Shown piece after piece: positions 33,942-44,393 of a DNA stretch of 64,000 bases. This stretch comes from Cinnamomum chago. Taxonomy: Eukaryota > Streptophyta > Magnoliopsida > Laurales > Lauraceae. The translations under genes were made by a program, and so were the position numbers. How positions within the stretch are numbered: position 1 is the first letter of the stretch; every line of letters begins with the position of its first letter. The stretch lies in NCBI GenBank assembly GCA_038049695.1, contig CP142456.1, positions 43,256,001-43,320,000 on the forward strand. Direction: 5' to 3'. The notes beneath the pieces are model-generated. The model was not told the origin of the DNA and ran no database searches. It was given only the letters and a program-made list of their open reading frames with translations.

Positions 33942-34162
33942 GGATTGACACTAGCTCCAAGATCCAACAACGCATGATCAATAATGTGACTCCCAATTGT
34001 ACAAGTTACAGTGGGGGTGCCAGGATCTTTCAGCTTCGGAGGAGTGTCATGCTGAATTAAGGAACTCACTTGCTCGGTGAGCAGGACCTTTTTGGACACA
34101 TTGGGTTTGGATTTACGCTTCTGGGTGCACAAGTCTTTTAGAAATTTTGCATACGAAGGCAC
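33899..34162 (-). pseudogene. Element A protease active-site region
   Basis: Carries 'SYAKFLKDLCTQKRK' followed by 'IDHALLDLGASVN', where Asp-Leu-Gly is the aspartic protease active site as found in Athila elements. It is separated from gag by a frameshift near 34195 and from the rest of protease by another near 33950, where CTTGCC stands in place of the expected codons. Confidence 0.85.
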
Positions 34163-35979
34163 TTGCTTGATAGCATCCAGTAAAGGTAAATTGATCTTAC
34201 TTGCTTGAACACATCTAACATTTCATCCATGGTTGCTCCCTTTTTCCCGAAGGGAGAAGGTGTGTCCAGACAAGTGGGGAAAGGGACTTTAGGCACATAA
34301 GTCGGTGCCTCAGCTGGGACAGATGAAGAAGTGGGAGTGCTGACCTCCTTTTCCTTGGGACTCGTTTCCACCCTAGAGCGTTTGGGGTCTGGGGCAGATT
34401 CTCTAACGATTTTCGAAGGCTCCTCAGGCCTAGTCTCGACCTCACGCCCATTCCTCAGCGTGACAACTACCTTAGCTTCCTCATGATAAGTGTCATGAGG
34501 TTGAGAGCTACTTCCCACCTCGAAAGTATTCTTGGGGTTGACAGTGGGTTGGCTAGGTAAACGGCCCTCTTCTCTTCTATTAAGCGCACTGGCTATTTGA
34601 CCCATCTGGGCCTCTAACTTGGCTATGGACTGAGAATGAGAGTGGACCAGTTGATTACCTGCTTTGAGCTCCTTTAGCTCATGCAGTACCGTCTCCTCAA
34701 ATGATGGGTTTCTTTGAGGGGGTTGAGAGTTGGGTGGCTGGTAGGATTGTTGGGAACGATAGGCCGCAGGATTGTATTGAAAGTTAGGCCTATTTCCCAT
34801 TTGAGAGAAAGAAGTGCCCTGACCGGGCGACTTCCATGAAAAATTGGGGTGACTGCACCATCCTGGGTTGTAGGTATTCGAATAAGGATCATTACCCGGT
34901 TTGGAGAACCCCTGTGCAGCATTCACCTGCTCTTGCACAAACTCAGGAAATTGGGGTGCTGCAGGGCAGTCACTTACAAAATGAGTGGGACTGTTGCATA
35001 AAGCGCAAGCATCTTGGTGAGCAGGGGGCTGGGGAGATGAAGATTGGGGAGATTGTCCCCCAGAAATCAGCTGATCTAACTTTTGGGTCAAGGCAACCAC
35101 TTGGGTTGTGAGCTCATTAGAGGGCTGAATTTCAAATACCCCCTTAGGTTTCTGCAAAATCGAGGCTGCTGGCCTCTCTAATCTAGCAGTGGAGGCATGG
35201 TGCTGAAATGTCTCACTCATATTCCCAAAAAGTTCCCATGCCTCATCCTCATTTTTCAACATAATTGATCCCCCACTGGCGGTCACTACCATGTTTCGCC
35301 ATTCGGGTGATAGCCCATCATAGAAGAATTGCACCAATTGCCATTTGGCAATTTGGTGGTGAGGACACTTTCTAAGGAGATCCTTAAATCTATCCCACGC
35401 CTCATGAAATTGTTCACCGTCAGTTTGGGCGAAGGATGTGATGGATCTCCTATACCGATTTGTTTTGCCCACAGAGAAATATTTGTCCAAGAATTTTTGT
35501 TGTAGTTGGGCCCAAGAATTGATAGAGTTTGGAGGTAAAGTACTCAGCCAATACTTGGCTTTGTCCTTTAATGAAAACGGAAAGAGAAACGATTTTAAGG
35601 CCTCACTACTGAAATTGTTTATTCGCACCGTGGAGCAAATAACCAAAAACTCATCAATGTGGTTGTACGGGTCCTCATTGTTCAAGCCATAGAAAGAAGG
35701 GATCAGATTGATTGTGCTGGGCTTGATCTCATATTGAGCTGCCTATACTACAGGCAGCTGAATACACGATGGTGACGCGTATTCTAAAGGAGTATAGTGC
35801 TCCTTCAAGGGTCGGAGAGGTGGAGCCTCATCTTCTTTTCTTGCCTCAGCCATTAGTGGATTTGTGTGTGAGACGGCAAAATGGTGTTTAGATGATCTAA
35901 TTTTTCTAAGGGCTCGCTCTAAATTTTGGTCTAAAGAAACCAAATCCGGATGACAAGAGCGACGACCAAGCATGCACAC
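34138..35979 (-). pseudogene. Element A gag
   Basis: The capsid polyprotein, which would form virus-like particles. After a short N-terminal part ('MAEARKEDEAPPLRPLKEHY', likely start at 35853) a TAG at 35743-35745 replaces CAG before 'AAQYEIKPS'. The retrotransposon gag domain follows ('SLKDKAKYWLSTLPPNSI', 'WAQLQQKFLDKYFSVGKTN'), then a zinc knuckle 'CALCNSPTHFVSDC' (C-x2-C-x4-H-x4-C). A Pro/Ser-rich linker leads toward protease and ends in a frameshift near 34195. Only the one stop and this shift break gag. Confidence 0.9.
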
Positions 35980-36091
35980 ACAAAACTTACTGCAATTATA
36001 TGAAAAGAAACAGAAAGTCTAAGCTTACCGTGCTCCAGGTATAAGCGATCTTTTACTTGAGTAAGGCTTTCAAGTTGTCAAACGTGCTCTA

Positions 36092-39074
36092 TGATGGACC
36101 GCGCCCCTCCGTTCCTCCTCCGCTACCATACGCCCCGGGTCTGTCGAGGTCCGGAAGGAGGGAGAGGGAAGAAAGAAACGCGGGTATCAACATTTTTGTG
36201 GGTATGCCAGATTTTCTTTTCTACTTGGAATTTAGAGTAGTGATCCGGAGATTCACCTTCACAAGTAGAAAGGAAATCAAACTTTTTCCTAACTTTCCAT
36301 TGCACACATATTTTAAAGAAAAGAGACAAGTTTATTTTCAATGCCGTGAGAGGCGATTTTCTTTGTTTGCCGTGAAAGGCGATTTTGATACCGTGAAAGG
36401 CGATTTTGCCGTGAAAGGCGGTTTACAAATCTCATCAATAATGAAAAGACAAGAAATGTGAATTTTGTGTCTCTTTAAGAAAAAAATACAATACAATAGA
36501 AAAGAAAGAAATGGAATCTAACTTCTCATGCGATTGTGGGGGACCCGTTCAGATCGACAGTCGCGAGTCATGTATGGACTCCGCCATCGTCCTTCAGATG
36601 AGAACTTTGATGCTTGATTTCTTGGCTTGGCTCCAACCTCAGATTTTTAGAGGATAAGGACCAAGATAAGGTCCTATATCCGGTAAAAAGCTGAGTAGAC
36701 GGGCTGAAAAGCCGCATCTAGCCATGTTGGATAGAAGGAGAGGTGGCCTTGGGGGGGGGGGGGGTGGCCCCCCAAGGGGCTTTGATCACCTTGTAGTGCT
36801 TGTTGTAGTAGAGTTTTCTTCAACAGAGAAGCAGAGTTGTAGAGATTTCTCCGAGGATTTTTGAATGATTTTCTGGCGATTTTTCTCTGGATCTCTAGAG
36901 CAGGAATTGCTGATGATTTCGATGCTTCTGATGCTTCTGATCCTTCTGATCCTTCTGATGATTCTCATCCCTGGAATGCTTGGAGGGGACTCCTATTTAT
37001 AGGCTTTTAGTGGCCTTTAGGAGTGGTTTATGGTCATTTATGGCAATTATGGCAATAAAGCCAAGTTATGGGAGGAGTTACAGGTTTAATTGCTTTTTGT
37101 TTTGTAACTCCTGACCCTTGGATTTCATTGGCCAAAGGAGAGTCATGGGCATTTAGTTGCCTTTAATCTCCATTATGTTAGGAGTTTCATGGCTTGAATG
37201 CCATGATTGCTTGGACTTGTAACTCCTAAACGGAGGCTTCTGATTGGGCCGTCCAAGATAATGGGTTAATGACAGCATTAACTTGCCATAAACGGGTCAT
37301 TTAACTTCATTAATTGATTGCCCGGGCGCTTGAAGAGTCACGGGCCGTGCCGCGTCCTTTGGGATTCTTCTTGCGATGATCACCAATGGACCCACATGCT
37401 ATTTCATGTCGGATGGTGATCCAATTTCAAACATTGGTTGATGTCAGCGGGCCAGCAACATCTGTCCAGTCGATTTCGCGATCGGGCGGGCAGAAAATGT
37501 GCTTTCTTGGTCAGCCGTTTGACAATCTTGAGGCGTCCGATGATGATCTAATGATTCCAGTGATGGATCCGTGATGTTGATGAAGATCGACGGATATCAT
37601 GCACAAAAAATCAGATTTTGGAAAAATCACAGGGGCCAATCAACTCGAAACGCGAAAAGTACCCGAAAAACGGGGTTTTTGGTCGAGGTTCGGTGGCCCG
37701 GACCTCCATGGTCACCGGCGACCATGGGGTTTGTGCCCCATGGTCGGCCGTCTTCCGGTCGCCTTTTCTTCGCCGTTTTTCGTCCATTTTCGCTTCTGTT
37801 TTCTCCTAAATTTTTCTTGGAATTTCCTCTCATTTATTGGCTGGATTTCCCTCAAGAAAACCTGATGAGAAGCCGTGCAAATCGGATCGCAAAGTTTCCC
37901 ATTTTCTGAAAAGCCGAAGACTTTGCTTGGAGAACTGCCGATTTTTTTGTCAAGCGTCGAAACTAGGTCAAACGATGTCGGAATGACCTGAAATTCGACG
38001 TGTAGCTTCTTGAGCAGTAGATGAGACCAACCATAGGCTTTTGTTCAGGTTTTGAAGCCGTTTTGGGTCCCGCAAATGCTTGACTTTGATTTCCCCACGA
38101 GGGAAATGCCGAGCTTTGACTTTTGGTCAAACGGTGTCCGATTGACCTGAAATTTGACGTGTGACTCCCTCATCAGTAGATAAGACCAACCATAGGCTTT
38201 CGTTTGAGTTTTGAATCCATTTGGAGTCATGCAAACGCTTGCCTTTATTTCACCGCGAGGGAAATGCCGAGCTTTGACTTTCGGTCAAACGATGTCCGAT
38301 TGACCTGAAATTTGACGTGTGACTCCCCCATCAGTAGATAAGACCAACCATAGGCTTTCATTTGAGTTTTGAAGACATTTGGAGTCATGCAAACGCTTGC
38401 CTTTATTTCACCGCGAGGGAAATGCCAAGCTTTGACTTTTGGTCAAACGATGTCCGATTGACCTGAAATTTGATGGGGAGCCTACTGGAGTCATTTTGAG
38501 ATGATCCACAAGCTCCGAATTGGGTGCCATGATCCCGGGGTTTTCCGCCGCCGGTAGGCTTTGATTTTGTTCCCGAGCATCGAAAGTGGGTCAAACGTTG
38601 TCAGAATGACCTGAAATTTGATGCGCAGCCCTTTTGAGGTATGCAGAAGCCGCCTATGTGCTCTGTTTGATGAGTGACGACCTCGGTAGTTCTCGCTACC
38701 TAAGGGCTTGATTTTGCTGCTCGAGAGTTGATGGAGGGTCAAACGGTGTCGGTTTGACTTGAAACTTGACATGTAGCCTTTCGGAGGTATTTTGAGACCA
38801 TCCGTAGGCTCTGATCGAAGATTTGGGGTCTTCGACACTGTTGCCGCTGGGAGCTGCTGCTTAGCTGTTGGAGAAGTGAAGCTAGGCCAAATGATGTCGG
38901 AATGGCCCGAAACTTCATGTGTACCTCTCTTTTGGTTGTTTTGAATGACCTTGCAGTTTTTGTTTGATTCTGACAAGATCTGATGCTTGAAGTGGCGCCT
39001 GCCTATTTTTGGTAGGATGCGGCTCAATGTAGCTTTTGGTATGAAGAGGGAAAGTGACATTTTTGGTGTCAACA
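36092..39074 (-). repeat. Element D 3' LTR
   Basis: On the minus strand this runs from TGTTGACACC to GGTCCATCA. A TATA box (TATAAATA on the minus strand) lies near 36989-36996. It contains a G-run next to a complementary C-run at about 36752-36776, a GATGCTTCT-type 9-bp repeat near 36925-36965, and a tandem array at 37966-38960. Confidence 0.94.
37966..38960 (-). repeat. Tandem array in D's 3' LTR, 148-159 bp units
   Basis: Seven diverged units marked by GGTCAAACGATGTC-like sequence at 37966, 38125, 38283, 38441, 38589, 38737 and 38885. Spacing is about 158-159 for the first four and exactly 148 for the last three. The other LTR has the same array from about 54653. Confidence 0.85.
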
Positions 39075-39090
39075 AATGCCCCATTGAGGT
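39075..39090 (-). other. Element D polypurine tract region
   Basis: The minus strand reads CCTCAATGGGGCATT against the LTR start TGTTGACACC. It is purine-rich but shorter and less pure than usual. Confidence 0.5.
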
Positions 39091-39299
39091 ACAGCGACGA
39101 TATAGCTTTTGCAGTCGATGTGCCTCGAAGAGAATCTTGAAGAAGAGCTTCTGACTTGACCAAGAGTCTTTGAGCATTTTTTTTTGCTGGAGTAGCCTTT
39201 TGAGCTTCTAGGGGATTTTATGGTTGTGAGAGGGATCACGTACCATCTCAAGGCAAGATTTTGAGAATGGCATTTGGATTTGAATTTGGTTTTGGTATT

Positions 39300-39490
39300 T
39301 TGGTTTTGATTTTGACCTTGTGACCTAACAAGCTGTATGTGGCAGGTTAGGGGGTCAGGTTTTTGGTTTTGGTTTTGACCTTGTGACCTAACAGGCTGTA
39401 TGTGGCAAGTTAGGGGGTCGGGTTTTGATTTTTGGTTTTGGTCTTGTGACCCAACAAGCTGTATGTGGCGAGTTAGGGGACCATGGTTTG
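39300..39490. repeat. Tandem repeat, ~63 bp x 3, in D's 3' region
   Basis: GACCTTGTGACCTAACAAGC-like units at 39313, 39376 and 39439, each followed by TGTATGTGGC and AGTTAGGGG. Confidence 0.85.
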
Positions 39491-39814
39491 GTTTTTTGGT
39501 TCACTCTTTGGGACAATTTTGGGTCCATTGGAGTGGTTTGGGCTTTTGTGGAATGTCAATTTCAAGATTTTGGCTTAATTTGGTTCATGAGGTGGGATGG
39601 TTTGGATTTTTGGAAACTCATGAAGCTTGGATTTTTGTATGGTATGGTCCAATCAACTCAAAGGAGGCATGGGACCATTTTTGTATGCTCTTGGTAAGAG
39701 AAATTTTGACTAAAAGCCACTTTTAGTGCCTAGGTGGTCAAACCTGGCTCATATGGGCTAACCCATGGGACCTTAAGCTTTGAAGGATGGCTTAGATCTC
39801 ATATGGTGTCATTT

Positions 39815-40020
39815 TCGTAAAGAATATCTAAAGATATCTCCTTTGGGTGGAGAATATCTAAAAATATTCTTACTTTGAGAGATTTTCTCAAGTTTCCTTA
39901 ATTTTGGGAGAGATTCTCTCAAAATATCTTTCTTTGGGAGAGAATATCTATCATTCCCTTTCTTTTTGGAGAGAATTTCTCAAGGAATCTTTATTTTGGG
40001 AGATAATATCCCAAGTTTCA
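39815..40020. repeat. Short tandem repeat with GAGAATATCT core
   Basis: About six units of roughly 35 bp with GAGAATATCT or GAGAATTTCTCAA. Many contain a small inverted repeat such as GAGA...TCTC. Confidence 0.7.
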
Positions 40021-40525
40021 TTTTCTTTTGGGAAGGTTGCTATTTTTTAGCACTTACCTCCTTACTTTTCTCCTCTTTCCTCTTTTGGTTTGCTTTCTTC
40101 TATAAAAGCAAAGGGGTGGGATCTCTTGCTCCTATTGCTTTTCTTTTTGCAAAAATCTTCAAGAGAGCTCCAAGATCTCCTCTTCTTCAAAGACCTTCAA
40201 GTTCTTCTTTTTCTTCTCCATGGCTTCAAGTGAGTTTTTCTTTCTCAACAAGAAATTGCATGTAAAAGTAGAAAAAAGTTTCTTTTTTTTTTCCTCACAC
40301 GTTTTTTTTTTCTCCTTTTTTTTTTTCTCTTTTTTTTTCTGTTTTTTTTCTCTTTTTCTCTTTTTTTTTTGATACCTCTATGTAAAACATTTTTGGTATT
40401 CTGTGTACCTTTTACTTAAATTCTTTTTTGATGAAAATAAGCAAAGGTTGGATGAGAATGTTTGTTTGAAAATTTTGATCAAAAGGTTATCATTTTGTGA
40501 AAATCTTTTGTCAAAAGGGTTGTTT

Positions 40526-41290
40526 TGGCATGAAAGCCAGATTTTGTGGCAAAAGCCAGGGTTTTTTTTTTTGTGAGGTTTGAAAGACGAATTTCGAGAT
40601 GGCATGAAAGCCGAAATTTGGGTTTATGGCATGAGAGCCAAAATTTTGGATGGCTTGGAAGCCGAAATTTTGAGGTGGCATGAAAGCCGATTTTGGGTTT
40701 ATGGCATGAGAGCCAAAATTTTGGATGGCGTGGAAGCCGAAATTTTGAGGTGGCATGAAAGCCGATTTTGGTGGCGTGAAAGCCAAATTTTGGGATGGCA
40801 TGAGAGCCAAAAATTTGAGATGGCATGAAAGCCGAATTTTGAGGTGGCATGAAAGCCGATTTTTTTTTTTGGTGGCATGAAAGCCGGTTTTTGTGGCGTA
40901 AAAGCCGATTTTTTTTTTAAATGGCATGAAAGCCGAGTTTGAGATGGCATGGGAGCCAAAGATTTTTTGTGGCATGAGAGCCAAGATTTGGTTTGTGGCA
41001 TGAGAGCCGGTTTTGTTTTTGGTGTAAGAACCAAATTTTGTTTTTGGCATGAAAGCCGAAATTTCTTTTTTGGCATGAAAGCCAGATTTTTTGTTTTTGG
41101 CATGAAAGCCAATTTTTTTTTTTTTGAAAACCGAGTTTTGTTTTGTTGGCATGGAAGCCGAATTTTGATTTCTGGCATAAAAGCCGAGTTTTTGGCGTGA
41201 AAGCCAGGTTTTTGGTTTTTTGGCGTAAAAGCCGGATTTTTGGCATGGAAGCCGGGTTTTTTGGCGTGAAAGCCAGGTTTTTGGTTTTCA
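40526..41290. repeat. Minisatellite, ~25 bp x ~30, TGGCATGAAAGCC core
   Basis: About thirty units of TGGCATGAAAGCC plus 8-20 bases, usually GAAATTTTG or a T-run. Long open frames across this array are a by-product of the repeat, not genes. It lies downstream of integrase in the 3' untranslated region of D. Confidence 0.92.
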
Positions 41291-41700
41291 AAAATGCAAG
41301 TATCGACTAAAAGTCGCCTCCTTGCTGAATGGTATTGCAAGTATCGATGGAATGTCGCTTCCTTGCTCATTCGGTTGCGAGTATCGATGGAATGTCGCTT
41401 CCTCGCGGAGTTTGGTACAAGTATCGATGGGATGTCGCTTCCTTGCTTTTGTCTTCAAAAAATTTTGTTTTGTGGGTATCGATGGAATGTCGCTTCCCCA
41501 CGATTTTTGAATTTTGAGGTTTTTTCGAACCTTTGTTTAGTTTTTTTGTTTGTTTTGAAATTTGGGTTGTGGATATCAACTGGAACGTTGCGTCCCCACG
41601 ATTTTTGAAATTTTGGGGTTTTGGAAGTATCGAATGGGGTTCGCATCCTTCCGATTTTGGGTTTTGCAAGTATCGACTGAACGTCGCTTCCCAGCGGTTT
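41291..41700. repeat. Tandem repeat with AAGTATCGATGGAATGTCGCTTCC core
   Basis: About eight units, 40-90 bp apart, directly next to the minisatellite and with the same unit throughout, more diverged toward the integrase side. Confidence 0.88.
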
Positions 41701-42065
41701 TTGAAAAATCATTTTTTTGTTTAAAGACACGAGGGTCGTAAATTTTGACTTAAAACCATTTTGGTGGTAAAAGTCGGGGTGGACTAGGTCTGAAATCCCT
41801 AGGTCCTGATTTTGTTTCAAACCATGAATTTTGGGTTCAAGGATCGAAAATTTTGGTCAAGTTTGGGAAGAGGCTCCTAAACTTGGATTTTTGGATTTGC
41901 TTTTTTTTTTGAACAATGAAACGATGAAAGAAACATTGTTTTGAGGGTTTTTTTTTTTAGAAATTTCAACAAGAGGATGAAAATTCCAAAAGGAGTGGGT
42001 TTGACGAGCAGATACCTTTTGGCCGTGTTGACATTGCTCTGACCTGGTGGGGAAAGCCTTCAAGG
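41701..42065 (-). other. Element D 3' untranslated sequence
   Basis: Non-repetitive sequence between the gag-pol stop and the first tandem array. Nothing recognisable. Confidence 0.5.
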
Positions 42066-44393
42066 TTAGTACCGCTTCAAGAACTTTCCATTGATGGGCA
42101 GCATACACCTGTCACCCTCCATATTTAGAAGAGCGTATGCGCCGTTGGAGAAGATTTTATCGATGACGAAAGGTCCCTCCCATTTTGGTTCAAATTTGCG
42201 TTTGGATTTGTGAGCAAAAACCATAGGTCTTCTTACTGTAAGAACCAAGTCTCCCTTTTTGTAGGCGCGTTGCCTGACCTTCTTGTCAAAAGAGGCCGCC
42301 ATGCGTGCTTGGTAGAGTTCAATGTTTTGTAGAGCTTCGAGCCGTCTCTAATCGAGATTATCCAGCTCTTGAAGTCTCAATTTGACATTGCTTTCTTGCG
42401 TCATGTCATTTTGTAGAGATACCCTTAAGGAAGGAATTTGAACTTCCAAAGGGACAACAGCTTCGCATCCATAGACCAAGGAGAATGGTGTGCTATGGGT
42501 TGGTCCTCAAACGGTGGTTCGATAGGCCCACAAAGCTTCAGGCAGTTTGTCGCCCCAATCTCTTTTGTGACTAGAGACCATTTTCTTGAGGATTTTGCAG
42601 AGCGTCTTGTTGAAGGCCTCTGCTAGTCCATTCGCTACCGGATTGTACGGAGTTGAAGGACAACTTTGGATTTTGTATTTGTCGCAGAACCTGTAGAATC
42701 TGTGATCCCGGAATTGCGGTCCGTTATCATGGACGAATCTTTTAGGTATGCCGAAGCGACAAATGATGTTGGTGCGCAAGAACTGAAGGACTGATGAGGT
42801 CTTCATTTCACTAAGCGCGAATGCTTCTGACCACTTGGAGAAATAATCCGTAGCGGTGAAGATGAAGCGATGACCTTTGCTCGATGGAGGGGAGATAGGA
42901 CCTATGATGTCCATACCCCAGGCTTCAAAAGGCCATGAGATCGCTGTAGGATGCAGCCATTCTGGAGGCATGTGGACATAGTCTCCATGAATTTGGCATT
43001 GTTGGCAGCGCTTAGCAAATTGCATTGCATCAGCCACCATGGTAGGCCAATAATAACCTAACCTTTTTATCTGATCGTAGAGCTTAGGGCCAGCCTGATG
43101 GGCTCCACAAAGACCAGCATGTACTTCTTTGAGTGTTTCTTCACGTTCTTGTTGTGATAAGCAACGTAGAAGTACTCCGTTGTAGGATTTTCTATACAGC
43201 ATTTTTGAAGGAATATCCAAATGAAAGTTCGGGGCTCGTCTTTGGATGCTTACCCGTTCTTTTGGATCTTCAGGTAGGATTTCGAACATTATGTAATCAA
43301 TGAACGGATCCCTCCAGTCGCCGATCAGAGGTTTAAGGACGGAGATCCGACTTCCAACCACTTGGTGGCATTCAGCAACTGCTTGATGTGTGTTGAGAGG
43401 AGGGAGAATCCTTTTTTGACACACTGTAACTTGCATGTTTTCCCCTTCTTGGATTGCCTTAGACGCAGCAAGTCCAGCCAGGGCATCTGCACGAATGTTT
43501 TCACCTCTGAGGATGTGGGTGATGTGACAGATGTCGAACTTTTGTCGAAGCGATTGCGCCTTGTTGTAGTAAGGCAACAGATCGGGCTTCCTGACTTCAA
43601 ATTTCTGATTCATCTGGTTGACGATCAGTTGAGAGTCTCCAAAAGCTTCCAGCGTAGTAATGCCGGATTCGAGGGCGAGTTCCAATCCTATGATCAGGGC
43701 TTGGTACTCAGCTGCATTGTTTGAACATGGTTCCAGTAGCGAGAATGCATGCGGAATCATGTATTTATCGGGACTAACAAAGAGAATGCCAATTCCTGAT
43801 ATTTGATTTCCCTTTTCATTTGTCCTGGTTGCGCCATCGAAGTACATGTGCCATGAAGCATTTGATAAGGAAGTCTCCACACTGTAGACCGGTTCGTCTG
43901 GGAGGTCATCCCTGAGTGGAGAATCTTTAGGCAATGGATGCTCCGCGAGGAAGTCTGCTAGAGCTTGGCCTTTGATTGCTTTTTGTGGTACATACCTAAT
44001 GTCAAATTGTGACAGGAGGATGGACCATTTTGCCAGTCGGGCATTGAGAGAACCTGCTTTTGTGACAAGGACCTTTAGGAGGTTGATCCTCGAAATCAGG
44101 TACACTGTGTTGGATAGCAGGTAGTGACGCAGTTTTTGTACGGCGAACATCACTGCCAAGCATTCTTTTTCGACTGGAGAGTAGCGATGCTCTGCACCTA
44201 CCAACATGTGGCTAAGGTAATATAGAGCAGCTTCTTTTCCCTCGTCATTCTTTTGTACGAGTAAAGCGCCTAAAGAACAGTCAAGGGCTCTTGTGTACAA
44301 GAGGAATGGTTTTCCAGTTGTGGGGGCAGCCAACACTGGAGGTTTAGTCAGGTATGACTTGATGTCCTGGAACGCAGCTTCACATTCAGCATC
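42066..44393 (-). pseudogene. Element D RNase H, archaeal-type RNase H and integrase
   Basis: Downstream half of D's gag-pol, in the same frame as the upstream half. First comes the standard RNase H ('LLYTRALDCSLGALL', 'EHRYSPVEKECLAV'). Then an archaeal-type RNase H ('WHMYFDGATRTNEKGN', 'NNAAEYQALIIGLELAL', 'FGDSQLIVNQ'). Integrase follows, with zinc residues in 'HAGLCGAH' and 'CQQC', and a core with Asp in 'WGMDIIGP', Asp in 'FVHDNGPQF' and Glu in 'GLAEAFNKTL'. TGA at 42507-42509 replaces Arg after 'AYRTTV', and TAG at 42348-42350 lies before 'RRLEAL'. The C-terminal part ends 'KWEGPFVIDKI...KFLKRY' at 42066. All catalytic residues appear intact; only the stops disable it. Confidence 0.92.

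Noticed and set aside
40526-41290. Possible CRISPR-like array
   Set aside because: Repeats and spacers are both variable and degenerate, and it is inside a plant retrotransposon 3' region; an ordinary minisatellite.
40511-41370. Long open frames of up to 223 codons on both strands
   Set aside because: They are read through a 25-bp minisatellite in several frames at once and have repetitive composition; not genes.
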